Assembly (NCBI RefSeq): GCF_008704795.1
Contig: NZ_CP023690.1
Coordinates: 6,706,501 to 6,770,500, forward strand
Source of the DNA: Streptomyces spectabilis
GTDB taxonomy: Bacteria; Actinomycetota; Actinomycetes; Streptomycetales; Streptomycetaceae
Direction of reading: 5' to 3'
DNA length: 64,000 bases
Shown here piece after piece: positions 7,186 to 16,371 of this stretch; the first letter of the stretch is position 1, and each line of letters starts with the position of its first letter. The notes beneath the pieces were generated by a model, which worked only from the letters and a program-made list of their open reading frames with translations, had not been told where the DNA came from and ran no database searches. Position numbers and translations under genes: made by a program.

Positions 7186-10100
7186 CTAACGCTCCTGGTT
7201 GTAGGTGCTATCAGGGCTGAAGCCCTGGCCATTCGTGTCACTGCCCGCGCTGCGGCCCCGCTGGACGCCGCGGCGCAGGTTGCTCAGCCTGCCCCGTACT
7301 TCCTCGGGGTCGCGGGAGACCTGGGGGCCGCCCTGCGGGGTCTGCTCCGCCGTGCCCTCGACCAGGTTGGCCTTGGGCACCCGCCGCGGCAGGCCGGACG
7401 AGGTGACCCCGCCCGCCTTGGGCTCCCGCAGCTGCTCGGCGCGGTGCCAGCGCTCGTCGTTGGCCGTGCGCCAGCTGTTCGGCTCGCCGTTCGGGCTCTC
7501 GCCGTCGTGGGCCTCTTCGGCCTGCTCGGCGGGGGCGCTCCCGTTGCCGTTCACCGCGGCGCTGCCCCGGCGGGGCAGGCCCGCGTCGGTCAGCTCGTGA
7601 CCGGCCGTGGGAGGCGTCGGCGCAGGTCCCGGACGGTCGAAGCCTACGTGCTCCGCCTCGCCCGCGTCAGTCGTCGGGGCGGATTCCGCTTCGGGAGCGT
7701 ACTCGCCCTGGTAGGCCTCCTGGTAACCGTCGCGCAACGGCCAGTCGTCCTGGTGGGACCGCTCCGGGTAGGCGACGAAGGCGTCCTGCTGGGTGCCCGC
7801 GGCGGCCTCGTGACCGCCCTGTCCGGACTCCGCATACGCGCCGTCCGGGTAGCCGTCCTGGGTCGTGTAGTACGAATCGTCGTACGCCGACTGGCCCGCC
7901 TTGGCCTGGTCGTAGGTCGGCTGCCCGTCGTAGCCGGTGTCGTAGCCGCCCTGAGCTTGGTCGTATCCGGGTGCCTGCGTGCCGTCGTACGCCTGCTGAG
8001 GGGCGTACTGCTCCTCGTAACCGGCGCCCGGCGTCTCGTACGCGCCCTGCTCCTGGTACGCCTGGGGCTGCTCGTACGTCTCCTGGCCCCCCTGCGCCTC
8101 GTCGCGGAACAGCGGGCGGCCGGACTGGGCCTGCGCCTCCAGGGCCGCGCGGCGCTCCTCGCGGACCAGGGAACGGCCCACGGGGTCGAGCTGGCCGCCC
8201 TGCGCCTCGGCGTGCTCGCCGTGGTACGCGTTGTCGTCGAAGCCCAGCTCGGCGGCCGTGCGCAGCGGCTCGGCCGCCTGCGCCTGCTGCTCGGGGATGA
8301 TCGAGGAGACCGTGAACTCGTTGTCCTGCGGGTGGAGTTCGCCGCCGCCACCGTGCGTGATGATCTCCGGGAGCATCACGAGCGAGGTGGTGCCCGCCTG
8401 CTCGCCCGAGGGGCGCAGCTGGACGCGGATGCCGTGCCGGTCGGACAGGCGGCCGACCACGAACAGGCCCATGCGCTGCGAGATCGCGGCGTCCACGGTC
8501 GGCGGGTTGGCGAGCCGGTGGTTGATGTCCGCGAAGTCCTCGGCGGTCAGGCCGATGCCCTTGTCGTGGATCTCGATCATCACGCGGCCGTCGGGGAGAC
8601 GGGTCGCGGTGACCCTGACCTTGGTCTGCGGCGAGGAGAACGTCGTGGCGTTCTCCAGGAGCTCGGCGAGCAGGTGCACGAGGTCGGTCACGGCCAGGCC
8701 GTGGATCTCGGCCTCCGGGACGCCCGAGAGCTCGATGCGCTCGTACTGCTCCACCTCGGAGGAGGCGGCGCGCAGGACGTCCACGAGCGGCACCGGCTGG
8801 TCCCAGCGGCGGCCCGGCTCCTCGCCCGAGAGGACGAGGAGGTTCTCGCCGTTGCGGCGCATGCGGGTCGCCAGGTGGTCCAGGCGGAAGAGGCTCTCCA
8901 GCTGGTCCGGGTCGGCCTCGTTGTTCTCCAGATCGGTGATGAGGGTCAGCTGGCCCTCGATCAGGGACTGGTTGCGGCGCGAGAGGTTGGTGAAGATCGC
9001 GTTGATGTTGCCGCGGAGCAGCGCCTGCTCGGAGGCGAGCCGGACGGCCTCGCGGTGCACCTGGTCGAAGGCGCGGGCGACCTCGCCGATCTCGTCCGTG
9101 GTGGTGATCGGGATGGGCTGGACGCGGGTGTCCACGCGGCCCGGGTCGGTGCGCGACAGCTGGTCGACCAGCATCGGCAGGCGCTGCTCGGCGATGCCGA
9201 AGGCGGCGGTGCGCAGGCTGCGCATCGAGCGGCCCATCTGGCGGGCCATGAGCCCGGCCAGGATGAAGGCGGCGAGCAGGGCGACCACGACGACGGCACC
9301 GGTGATGAAGGCGTCGGTCTTGGCGTCGTCGGCGATGCCGGAGGCCTCGTTCACGGCCTTGTCGGCGAGGTCCGCCTCGATGGTGCGGTACACGTCGAAC
9401 TTGGCGGTGGCGGCCTTCCACAGCACCTTGCTGTCGATGCCCTTGGCCTTGAGCGCGACGCGGGCGCTCGGCTGGGTGTTCGGCATGCCCAGGATGAGTT
9501 CGAGCATCTTCTCGCCCCGCGGCGGCGGAACGTACTTCTTGCCCGCGGCGCGCGCCTCGGCGGCGTCCTGCTCGGCCTGCTTCGTGGCGTCGGCGACGAG
9601 CTGCTTCTGGGCGTCCTCGAGCTTGCGGACGTCCGAGGGCGTGCCGCCGCCGGTGTACTCCTCGATGGCGATGCGCTCGAGGTAGGCGTACGAGGAGAAG
9701 GAGACCTTCTGCTTGGTGAAGTCGCTCTGCGTCGGGCCCGGCTTCACAAGGAGGTGGGTGCCGATGGAGCGCTGGAGCGAGAGCGCCGCCTTGGCCAGGG
9801 ACACCGCGTAGACGGTGCGGCCGTAGGAGGTGATGTTGCCGGTGCCGAGGCCGAGTTCGTTGGCGAACTCCATCAGCGGGTGCTGGATGGCGACGTAGCC
9901 CGACTCGGTCTCCACGCCCGGCAGCTTGCTGGTGTACGCGGCCTGGCGCAGGCCCGCGAGCTTCGGCTCGACCTTCTTGAAGGTCGCGAGCCGGCGCTCC
10001 AGGCCCTCCTTGTGCGGCATGGCCTCGGCGGCGTCGGCGAAGACGGCGGCGGCCCGGTCGGTGGCCTTGCGGGCCTCGGCCACGCCCGGGTCGTTCTTCT

Positions 10101-10464
10101 TGCCGTTCAGGAGGGGCGCGGCGGAGATGTCGCGCTCCTCGATGAGGCGGTTGCCGTAGTCCAGCGAAGCGCGCACCAGACGGGCCGTGGCCTCGGCGTC
10201 GCGGGCCTCGTCCCAGGTGTCGATGGCGCCCTTGACCTGGAAGCCGCCCATGACGAGACCGACGAGCACGGGTATGAGGAGGATCGCGTTGAGGCGGGTC
10301 GGCACGCGCCAGTTCCGGGGCGAAAGGCGCCCGCCGGAGGCGGCCTGTGGCTCGCCACCGGGTACGTCCGCGGACGGCGACGGCGTCGCCGCTCGCGGGG
10401 GCGGGGTGAAGTTGCCCCGCGTGTCCCGTTCCGGGGGTGCGGGGCTCGTCTTGCTTCGCCTCAC
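7186..10464 (-). CDS. cvnA2: Conservon sensor histidine kinase-like protein CvnA (left conservon)
   Basis: 1092 aa from the GTG at 10464. An open frame continues to 11094 but crosses a terminator and has no codon bias there. The chosen GTG has AGAGG exactly 11 bases ahead, the same arrangement as in the second cvnA. Order of parts: basic N-terminus; membrane segment about 58-76 (NAILLIPVLVGLVMGGFQV); extracytoplasmic nitrate/nitrite-sensing-like helical domain; membrane segment about 385-408; HAMP-like linker; HATPase_c with N box DLVHLLAELLENATTFSS (about 592-610), G1 HDKGIGL (about 630) and G2 GLFVVGRLSDRHG (about 665); and a 350-residue Gln/Tyr/Ala-rich tail. I see no ordinary H-box with a phosphorylatable His, so it may signal through the roadblock/GTPase partners rather than a response regulator. 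Confidence 0.93.
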   Translation of the reverse strand: MRRSKTSPAPPERDTRGNFTPPPRAATPSPSADVPGGEPQAASGGRLSPRNWRVPTRLNAILLIPVLVGLVMGGFQVKGAIDTWDEARDAEATARLVRASLDYGNRLIEERDISAAPLLNGKKNDPGVAEARKATDRAAAVFADAAEAMPHKEGLERRLATFKKVEPKLAGLRQAAYTSKLPGVETESGYVAIQHPLMEFANELGLGTGNITSYGRTVYAVSLAKAALSLQRSIGTHLLVKPGPTQSDFTKQKVSFSSYAYLERIAIEEYTGGGTPSDVRKLEDAQKQLVADATKQAEQDAAEARAAGKKYVPPPRGEKMLELILGMPNTQPSARVALKAKGIDSKVLWKAATAKFDVYRTIEADLADKAVNEASGIADDAKTDAFITGAVVVVALLAAFILAGLMARQMGRSMRSLRTAAFGIAEQRLPMLVDQLSRTDPGRVDTRVQPIPITTTDEIGEVARAFDQVHREAVRLASEQALLRGNINAIFTNLSRRNQSLIEGQLTLITDLENNEADPDQLESLFRLDHLATRMRRNGENLLVLSGEEPGRRWDQPVPLVDVLRAASSEVEQYERIELSGVPEAEIHGLAVTDLVHLLAELLENATTFSSPQTKVRVTATRLPDGRVMIEIHDKGIGLTAEDFADINHRLANPPTVDAAISQRMGLFVVGRLSDRHGIRVQLRPSGEQAGTTSLVMLPEIITHGGGGELHPQDNEFTVSSIIPEQQAQAAEPLRTAAELGFDDNAYHGEHAEAQGGQLDPVGRSLVREERRAALEAQAQSGRPLFRDEAQGGQETYEQPQAYQEQGAYETPGAGYEEQYAPQQAYDGTQAPGYDQAQGGYDTGYDGQPTYDQAKAGQSAYDDSYYTTQDGYPDGAYAESGQGGHEAAAGTQQDAFVAYPERSHQDDWPLRDGYQEAYQGEYAPEAESAPTTDAGEAEHVGFDRPGPAPTPPTAGHELTDAGLPRRGSAAVNGNGSAPAEQAEEAHDGESPNGEPNSWRTANDERWHRAEQLREPKAGGVTSSGLPRRVPKANLVEGTAEQTPQGGPQVSRDPEEVRGRLSNLRRGVQRGRSAGSDTNGQGFSPDSTYNQER

Positions 10465-10805
10465 TCGACCAACAACCTCTCGGCGGCGGCTCCCGCGCTG
10501 GTGCCGCTGTCGTCTCCAAAGGCCCGTGCTACTGGGCAGTTCAGCGCATTCCAGCACGTCAGGTGGTGCTCCTCCAAACAGTAGGAGCGAAGCGTTCCGA
10601 GTGGTGTAAGCCTCAGATAAATCGGTCATAAAGAGCGAGCCCCGCCAAAAGGCGGGGCTCTTGTGAGCACAGTGATACCGGCCGACCGCGATGTGTGGCG
10701 GGGTCAGCGGAATTCTCTGTCGAAACGTTATGAACACGGCGGCCGTCCGTGTCAAAGGACACAGATCGTTCCGTGCGATATACGGCAACTTCCGTATGAT
10801 CCCGC
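10465..10805. other. Spacer between the two conservons
   Basis: 341 bases holding, on the minus strand, the terminator of the right conservon (10632-10664) and then the promoter region of the left cvnA. Two words, ATTCCAGCAC (10548-10557) and TCTCCAAAGGCCCGTG (10513-10528), recur upstream of the other cvnA. The right part (10690-10800) is the least GC-rich stretch here and has no convincing ORF. Confidence 0.55.
10632..10664 (-). terminator. Terminator after right conservon
   Basis: GAGCCCCGCC - AAAA - GGCGGGGCTC forms a 10-bp stem with a 4-base loop, extended by A-rich and T-rich flanks (AAAGAGC on the left, CTCTTGTG on the right). It lies about 140 bases after the cvnD stop at 10806, reading leftward, and before the left cvnA start. 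Confidence 0.75.
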
Positions 10806-11408
10806 CTACTTGAGTCGTGCCATCAGTGCGTGCTCGACCAGCGTGATCAGGCCACTCTTTGCTTCCGCACGCTGTCGCGCGTCTGTCGTGATGATGGGGG
10901 CGTCCGGGCCGAGCTGGAGCGCTTCGCGGACCTCGTCCGGGGTGTACGGCTGCTGTCCGTCGAAGCCGTTCAGGGCGATGACGAAGGGCAGCCCGGAGTT
11001 CTCGAAGTAGTCCACGGCCGGGAAACAGTCGGCCAGGCGCCGGGTGTCCACCAGGACGATCGCGCCGATCGCGCCGCGCACCAGGTCGTCCCACATGAAC
11101 CAGAAGCGGTCCTGACCCGGCGTGCCGAACAGGTACAGGATCAGATCCTGGTCAAGGGTGATGCGGCCGAAATCCATCGCCACCGTGGTGGTGGTCTTGT
11201 CACCGGTATGCGTGAGGTCGTCAATACCCGCTGACGCGGACGTCATCACGGCTTCGGTGCGCAGCGGGTTGATCTCCGAGACCGCCCCGACGAACGTGGT
11301 CTTGCCCACACCGAAGCCGCCCGCCACCACGATCTTGGCGGAGGTGGTGGACCGGCCGGCGGCGGCGGAGTCCGCGAAGCCGCCCGCGCTAGAGCTTGCG
11401 AAGTCCAC
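10806..11408 (-). CDS. cvnD1: Conservon GTPase CvnD (right conservon)
   Basis: 200 aa, GTG start at 11408, overlapping cvnC by 20 bases exactly as in the other conservon. P-loop GGFGVGKTT, DFGRITLDQDLILYLFGTPGQDRF and LNGFDG motifs are present. Against the left CvnD, the differences are a six-residue longer N-terminus (FADSAAAGRS), Ile/Val swaps, and the QPYTPDEVREALQLGPDAP segment. Such strong conservation of the switch regions implies that both GTPases see the same or a very similar CvnB surface, so cross-talk is plausible. The number (cvn1) is by remembered synteny with S. coelicolor. Confidence 0.93.
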   Translation of the reverse strand: MDFASSSAGGFADSAAAGRSTTSAKIVVAGGFGVGKTTFVGAVSEINPLRTEAVMTSASAGIDDLTHTGDKTTTTVAMDFGRITLDQDLILYLFGTPGQDRFWFMWDDLVRGAIGAIVLVDTRRLADCFPAVDYFENSGLPFVIALNGFDGQQPYTPDEVREALQLGPDAPIITTDARQRAEAKSGLITLVEHALMARLK

Positions 11409-11793
11409 TGAGCACCCTTTCGAGCAGAGTCACGTCGGGCTGGCCACCGGTGTTCTCGTCACCGCCGGGCTGGTGGATCGCGACGAGCCCGGCCTCGGCC
11501 AGGTCGGCCACCAGGATGCGGGCGACGCCGAGCGGCATCGACAGCAGCGCGGAGACCTCGGCCACCGACTTGACCTCGCGGCACAGATGGCAGATCCGCT
11601 GGTGCTCGGGGAGCAGCCCCATCAGCTGGGCCGGGTCCGCCGTGGTGCTGACCAGCGCCTCGATCGCGAGCTGGTAGCGGGGCCTGGTCCGGCCACCGGT
11701 CATCGCGTACGGGCGCACCAGCGGCTGGTCGCCCTCGTAGCCGTAGCCGGCTTGGGCGCCGTACGGGTCATGAGAGGCGGTGGGCGGGTTCAT
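11389..11793 (-). CDS. cvnC1: Conservon DUF742 protein CvnC (right conservon)
   Basis: 134 aa, ATG 11793 preceded by GGAGGATCC. A short N-terminal tail (about 25 residues) is followed by the DUF742 domain with PLVRPYAMTGGRTRPRYQLAIEALV, HQRICHLCREVKSVAEVSALLSMPLGVARILVADL and a C-terminal PDVTLLERVLSGLRKL that is shared word for word with the left copy. A CxxC pair (CHLC) is present here and in the paralog (CNLC); whether it binds metal is unknown. It lacks the repeat-rich linker of the left copy, so this is the compact form of the protein. Confidence 0.93.
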   Translation of the reverse strand: MNPPTASHDPYGAQAGYGYEGDQPLVRPYAMTGGRTRPRYQLAIEALVSTTADPAQLMGLLPEHQRICHLCREVKSVAEVSALLSMPLGVARILVADLAEAGLVAIHQPGGDENTGGQPDVTLLERVLSGLRKL

Positions 11794-11949
11794 GGATCCT
11801 CCGGGCGGGACAGCAGTTCGTCTGCGTTCCGTCTGACGTCAGCCTGGTGGGGGCATGAGTGGCGGCCGGACGGTGGGTGGTTGCGTGTGGTCGGACGTCC
11901 CCGGTCGGTGAGGCGGCCGGGGCTGCGGCGGGCCTGGCCCGCGCGCCGG

Positions 11950-12363
11950 CTAGTGCAGCAGGCTGCCCTGGAGCTCGGCGCGCAGGTCGGGGGTGAGGAC
12001 GGTGCCCGCGCGGTCGACGAGCAGCGCCATCTCGTACCCGACGAGGCCGATGTCGCACTCCGGGTGCGCGAGCACGGCGAGGGACGAGCCGTCGGAGATG
12101 GACATGAGGAACAGGAAGCCGCGCTCCATCTCCACGACCGTCTGCGTGACCGCGCCGCCCTCGAAGATCCGGGAGGCCCCGGCGGTGAGGGAGGTCAGGC
12201 CGGAGGCGACGGCCGCGAGCTGGTCGGCGCGGTCGCGCGGAAAGCCCTCGGACATCGCGAGAAGCAGGCCGTCGGCGGAGACCACGACCGTGTGGGACAC
12301 CCCGGGGGTGTTCTCCACGAAGTTGGTGATCAACCAGTTCAGGTTCTGTGCCGCCTGGCTCAT
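11950..12363 (-). CDS. cvnB1: Conservon roadblock/LC7 protein CvnB (right conservon)
   Basis: 137 aa from the ATG at 12363, 9 bases beyond the cvnA stop, with AGGAGCGTTAG upstream. It is a single roadblock/LC7 domain and differs from the left CvnB at only a few places (LFLMSIS for LFIMSIS, HPECDIGLVG for HPEADIGLIG). A 156-base gap separates it from cvnC, so an internal promoter or processing site is possible. It is predicted to form a homodimer that docks on CvnD. Confidence 0.95.
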   Translation of the reverse strand: MSQAAQNLNWLITNFVENTPGVSHTVVVSADGLLLAMSEGFPRDRADQLAAVASGLTSLTAGASRIFEGGAVTQTVVEMERGFLFLMSISDGSSLAVLAHPECDIGLVGYEMALLVDRAGTVLTPDLRAELQGSLLH

Positions 12364-12372
12364 CGGACTCAA

Positions 12373-15300
12373 CTAACGCTCCTGCTGGTGAGTGGGGAAA
12401 CTGCCCGTCTGGCCGGTGCCGGCCTGACGACCCTGCTGAATGCCCCGACGGAGATTGGTCAGCCGGCCGCGCACTTCTTCGGGCGCGCGCGAGACCTGCG
12501 GACCCGAGCTGTCCTGCGCCTGCTGTGCGGTGCCCGCCACGAGGTTCGCCCGTGGCACGCGGCGCGGGAGGCCGGAGGTGGTGACGCCGCCCGCGGAGGG
12601 CTGCCGGACGCGCTCGGCCTGGCGGCCCAGCTCGTCGTTCGGCGTGGCGCGCCAAGCGGTGTTGCCGGTGGTGCTGTTCGGGTTCTGCGGGTTCTGCAGG
12701 TTCTGCTGGTTCTGGGGGTGCTGCTGGTTCTGCGGGACGCCCTGGCCCGGCTGGCCGTGCGGGCCCGGGGCCTGGAGGCCACCCGGACGCGGGGACGGCG
12801 GCGGGGTCGCGGGGGACGGCTGCGGCGGACGCGCGCCCTGGGGGCGCGTGCCGCCGAGCGGCCGCTGCGGCTCGCGCTGCGGGAGCTGCGGTTCCCGCCG
12901 GGGCAGCCCGTGCCCGCGCTGGGGCTGCTGCGGGGCCTGCGGCGCGCCGGCCTGGCCATGGGTGCCGCGCTGCGGCAGCTCCGGGCGGTGCGCATCGGCC
13001 TGCTCGGCCTGGCGGTTCCGCTCGGCCTGCTGACGCTCCTGCTCGGCGCGGGCCTGGGCCTGACGCTCCTGCTCGGCGCGCTCCTGCTGGGCCCGCTCCT
13101 GCTGGGCCCGCTCCTGCTGTTCGGCCTGCTGCTGCGCCTGCTGCGAGAACCAGTTGGTCTCCAGCGTGTCGTACAGCGGCGTACGGCCGTCGAGCGGACC
13201 GGACGCGGGCGGCAGGGCCTCCGGCTCGGACTGCTGGGGCTGCGGCTGCGGCGCCTGCGGCAGCTGGGCCTGGGGGCGCTGCGGCTGCTGCTGACCGCCC
13301 TGGTCGAGGTCGGCGCGCGGAGCCTGGCCGCGGCGCGGCGCGGGCGGACGCGGCACCGAGAACTCGCCCGTGGCGTGCGGAGACTGGCCCGGCTGCGGGT
13401 TCTGGGGCGCCTGCGGGGCCGCGGGGGAGGGGCCGCCGAAGACGTCGGAGCGCACGAACTCGCCGGTGGCATCGCCCTGCGTGCCGGGCGGCGGGCCATC
13501 GAAGTCGGGGCGCTCGAACTGCGAGGTCGAGCCGGGGCCCTGGAGGTCGTCGGCGTTCGCCCCGGGGTGCGGGAACTGGCCGGTGGACTCGGGCTCCTCG
13601 TGGCCGCGGGGCGCGTCGAAGGGCTCGCGCGAGACCTGCGGCTGCGCGTTCTCGTCGCTCCAGCTGGGCACGCGGGGCTGCTGCGGGCTGCCACCGGGCA
13701 GCTCGGCCCGCGGACCGCCGCGCGGCGGCAGCTGCGGCCTGCGGTCCCGCTCACCCGAGCCCGAGCCGGAGCCCGCACCCGCGCCGGACCCGACGGCCTG
13801 ACCCGCGTCGTTCGTACGCTGCTGGGGCACCGGAGGCTGCGGCATGCTGCCCGCCCCGGCGCGGCCGCCGCCCTGGCCCTGCCCGAAGGCACCGGCGCCA
13901 CCGCGGCCGCCCTGCGCCCCGGCACCGGGAGCACCCGGGCCGGAGAGCCCGGCGGGCGCCACCGGGGAAGGTGCCGACGGCGCGCCCGCCGCCGGACCCT
14001 GGCCGTTGCCGCGCGACGGCAGCGCCGCGCGCGGACCGGAGCCCGCGACCTGGCCGCGCTGCGCACCGGCGGCGGGGCCGACCTGGTTGTTCTGGCGGGC
14101 GCGGGCCGCGCCGCTCAGACCGGCCGCCACACCGCCACCGCGACGCGCGGCGGCGGCACCCGCGGCGGCCTGGGCCGCGGCGGGACCACCGGTCGGCGCC
14201 GGGGCGCCCGGCTGGCCCGGACCCTTCTTGCCGCCCTGGGCGACATCGACGGGCAGCATGACGAGGGCGGTCGTACCGCCGGAGTCGGAGGGCCGCAGCT
14301 GGATGCGGATGCCGTGGCGCTGTGAGAGGCGGCCGACCACGAACAGACCCATGCGGCGGGAGACGGAGACGTCCACGGTGGGCGGCGACGCGAGCCGCTC
14401 GTTGATCGCGGCGAGGTCCTCGGGGGAGAGGCCGATGCCGGTGTCGTGGATCTCGATGAGCACGCGGCCGTCGGGCAGCGCGTGACCGGTCACCTTGACC
14501 TTGGTCTGCGGCGAGGAGAACGAGGTCGCGTTCTCGAGCAGCTCGGCGAGGAGGTGCACGAGGTCGTTGACGACGCGACCGGCGACGTCGGTGGCGGGCA
14601 CCGAGGACAGCTCGATGCGCTCGTACTGCTCCACCTCGGAGGCGGCGGCACGGAGCACGTCGACGAGCGGCACGGGCCGCGTCCAGCGGCGGCCGGGCTC
14701 CTCACCGGCGAGCACGAGGAGGTTCTCGCCGTTACGGCGCATGCGGGTCGCGAGGTGGTCGAGCTTGAAGAGCGACGACAGCTGGTCCGGGTCGGCCTCG
14801 CGGGACTCCAGTTCGGAGATGAGCGAGAGCTGACGCTGGATGAGGCCCTGGGAACGGCGCGAGAGGTTGGTGAACATCGCGTTGACGTTGCCCCGGAGGA
14901 GGGCCTGCTCGGCGGCGAGGCGGACCGCCTCGCGGTGCACGTCGTCGAAGGCCGCGGCCACCTGGCCGATCTCGTCCCGGGAGTGCACACCGACGGACTC
15001 CACGGACGTGTCGACGTCCTGCGGGTCGGACTCGGAGAGCTGCTTGACCAGCTCGGGCAGTCGGTCCTGGGCGACCTTGGTGGCGGTGTCCTGGAGCCGG
15101 CGGAGCGAGCGGATCATGGACCGGGCCACGACGAAGGCGCCGACGAGCGAGACGCCGAGCACCAGCAGGATGAGCGCACCGTTGAGGATCGCCTGCTGCT
15201 CGGACTCGTTCCTGAGCGAACGGGCCTTCTGCTCCATCTCGTCGAGCAGCGTCAGCTCGATCTTGCCCATCTCCGAGATCTTGGAGGAGTCGGCGTCGAC

Positions 15301-16371
15301 CCAGTCCTTGTAGGAGCGCTTGCCGCGGAGCTTGATGCCGTTGGGCTGCTCAAGGACGCGCTGGGCGTAGGCGTCGGCGCCCTGGATCGTCTGGTTGCCG
15401 CGGCTGATGGGGGCCAGCAGCTTCGCGCCGTTGCCGACGTAGATCCGGTTGAAGGACTGGAGTTCGTCGGCCTCCTTCTCGAACGCGGTGAGGGCGTAGC
15501 GGCGGTCGAGGTCGGAGAGCTTGCCGAACTCGCGGTTGTTCGGCGGGAGCGCGGCGGCGATGACGGCCCGCTGCACGGACGCGAACTCCTTGGCGGAGGA
15601 GAAGGCCGCCAGGGCGCGGGTGCGCTGGATCATGTCCGGGTTGCTGGTCGCCTGCGCCATGTCCTCGGAGAGCGCGAGGAGCTGCTGGATCAGCTGGCTG
15701 TAGCCGTCGACCGTCTGCGAGGACGGGACGTCCTTCTGATAGGCGTCCCGGCGGACGTCCTTGATCTTCTGCAGCTGCCGGGTGATCTGGACCGTGTTCT
15801 GCCGGATGCCGAGGAAGCCCTTGTCGCCGTCGCTGTCGTCGACGTTCTGGGTGCCGGCCAGGAAGTTCTTGTAGGCCCGGTCCGTCTTCTCCCGCACGCT
15901 CTTGACGGTGAAGTCGGTGTCGCTCGCGCCGTGCGAGAGGGGACCCGCCGACTGGTCGCGCTCCTCCTGGAGCGCGACGGCCAGGCGGGTGGCGTCCTCC
16001 GTCAGATCGGTCAGCAGCTTCATGTTGTCGAGCTGCTGGATCTCGTCCATCGACGAGTTGATGCGCAGGGCGCCGAGCGAGGTCGCCGTGATGACGGGGA
16101 GGGCGAGGAGCGAGACGAGGCGGGTCGAGATGCGCCAGTTGCGCAGGGCTATTCGAGGGCCGGGACCAGGGGGTGTCTTGGAGCCCTTCGCCTTCGTCTC
16201 GTCCGCGGGCAGACTGCCGCCCGGCGCGCCCGTGCGGGCGGCTCCGGGGCCGCTGTCACCGGACTGTACCGATGCGGGGTTCTGGGCGTGCTGGGCCGAG
16301 GAGCCGCGGTCACTTCCGCCGCGCTCCGGCTCCGCCGCAGCGCTGCCATCCCTCTTGAAACGTCCCTGCAC
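12373..16371 (-). CDS. cvnA1: Conservon sensor histidine kinase-like protein CvnA (right conservon)
   Basis: 1332 aa, GTG start at 16371 with AGAGG 11 bases upstream. Parts: an 80-residue Gly/Ser/Pro N-terminus; membrane segment about 80-102 (LVSLLALPVITATSLGALRI); extracytoplasmic helical sensor domain of the nitrate/nitrite type up to about 390; membrane segment about 391-418 (LILLVLGVSLVGAFVVA); HAMP-like coil; HATPase_c with LLAELLENATSFSS (about 600-615), HDTGIGLSPEDL (about 640) and GLFVVGRLSQRHG (about 675). A tail of over 600 residues rich in Pro, Gln and Gly follows, with an ERAQQERAQQERAEQERQ coiled stretch. The extreme C-terminus (SGLPRRVPRANLV, PEEVRGRLTNLRRGIQQGR) matches the left CvnA although the tails between are unrelated. 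In S. coelicolor the cvn1 locus affects development and antibiotic timing. Confidence 0.94.
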   Translation of the reverse strand: MQGRFKRDGSAAAEPERGGSDRGSSAQHAQNPASVQSGDSGPGAARTGAPGGSLPADETKAKGSKTPPGPGPRIALRNWRISTRLVSLLALPVITATSLGALRINSSMDEIQQLDNMKLLTDLTEDATRLAVALQEERDQSAGPLSHGASDTDFTVKSVREKTDRAYKNFLAGTQNVDDSDGDKGFLGIRQNTVQITRQLQKIKDVRRDAYQKDVPSSQTVDGYSQLIQQLLALSEDMAQATSNPDMIQRTRALAAFSSAKEFASVQRAVIAAALPPNNREFGKLSDLDRRYALTAFEKEADELQSFNRIYVGNGAKLLAPISRGNQTIQGADAYAQRVLEQPNGIKLRGKRSYKDWVDADSSKISEMGKIELTLLDEMEQKARSLRNESEQQAILNGALILLVLGVSLVGAFVVARSMIRSLRRLQDTATKVAQDRLPELVKQLSESDPQDVDTSVESVGVHSRDEIGQVAAAFDDVHREAVRLAAEQALLRGNVNAMFTNLSRRSQGLIQRQLSLISELESREADPDQLSSLFKLDHLATRMRRNGENLLVLAGEEPGRRWTRPVPLVDVLRAAASEVEQYERIELSSVPATDVAGRVVNDLVHLLAELLENATSFSSPQTKVKVTGHALPDGRVLIEIHDTGIGLSPEDLAAINERLASPPTVDVSVSRRMGLFVVGRLSQRHGIRIQLRPSDSGGTTALVMLPVDVAQGGKKGPGQPGAPAPTGGPAAAQAAAGAAAARRGGGVAAGLSGAARARQNNQVGPAAGAQRGQVAGSGPRAALPSRGNGQGPAAGAPSAPSPVAPAGLSGPGAPGAGAQGGRGGAGAFGQGQGGGRAGAGSMPQPPVPQQRTNDAGQAVGSGAGAGSGSGSGERDRRPQLPPRGGPRAELPGGSPQQPRVPSWSDENAQPQVSREPFDAPRGHEEPESTGQFPHPGANADDLQGPGSTSQFERPDFDGPPPGTQGDATGEFVRSDVFGGPSPAAPQAPQNPQPGQSPHATGEFSVPRPPAPRRGQAPRADLDQGGQQQPQRPQAQLPQAPQPQPQQSEPEALPPASGPLDGRTPLYDTLETNWFSQQAQQQAEQQERAQQERAQQERAEQERQAQARAEQERQQAERNRQAEQADAHRPELPQRGTHGQAGAPQAPQQPQRGHGLPRREPQLPQREPQRPLGGTRPQGARPPQPSPATPPPSPRPGGLQAPGPHGQPGQGVPQNQQHPQNQQNLQNPQNPNSTTGNTAWRATPNDELGRQAERVRQPSAGGVTTSGLPRRVPRANLVAGTAQQAQDSSGPQVSRAPEEVRGRLTNLRRGIQQGRQAGTGQTGSFPTHQQER

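Noticed and set aside
7102..10584. A 1160-codon open frame opposite cvnA (left conservon)
   Set aside because: It is the antisense shadow of cvnA: composition is Val/Arg/Gly/Leu-rich without domains, and the real protein on the other strand has clear HATPase_c and membrane motifs.
10465..11094. N-terminal extension of the left CvnA by about 210 residues
   Set aside because: It crosses a terminator and overlaps cvnD of the other conservon in the wrong frame; the GTG at 10464 has the same AGAGG-n11 arrangement as the other cvnA.
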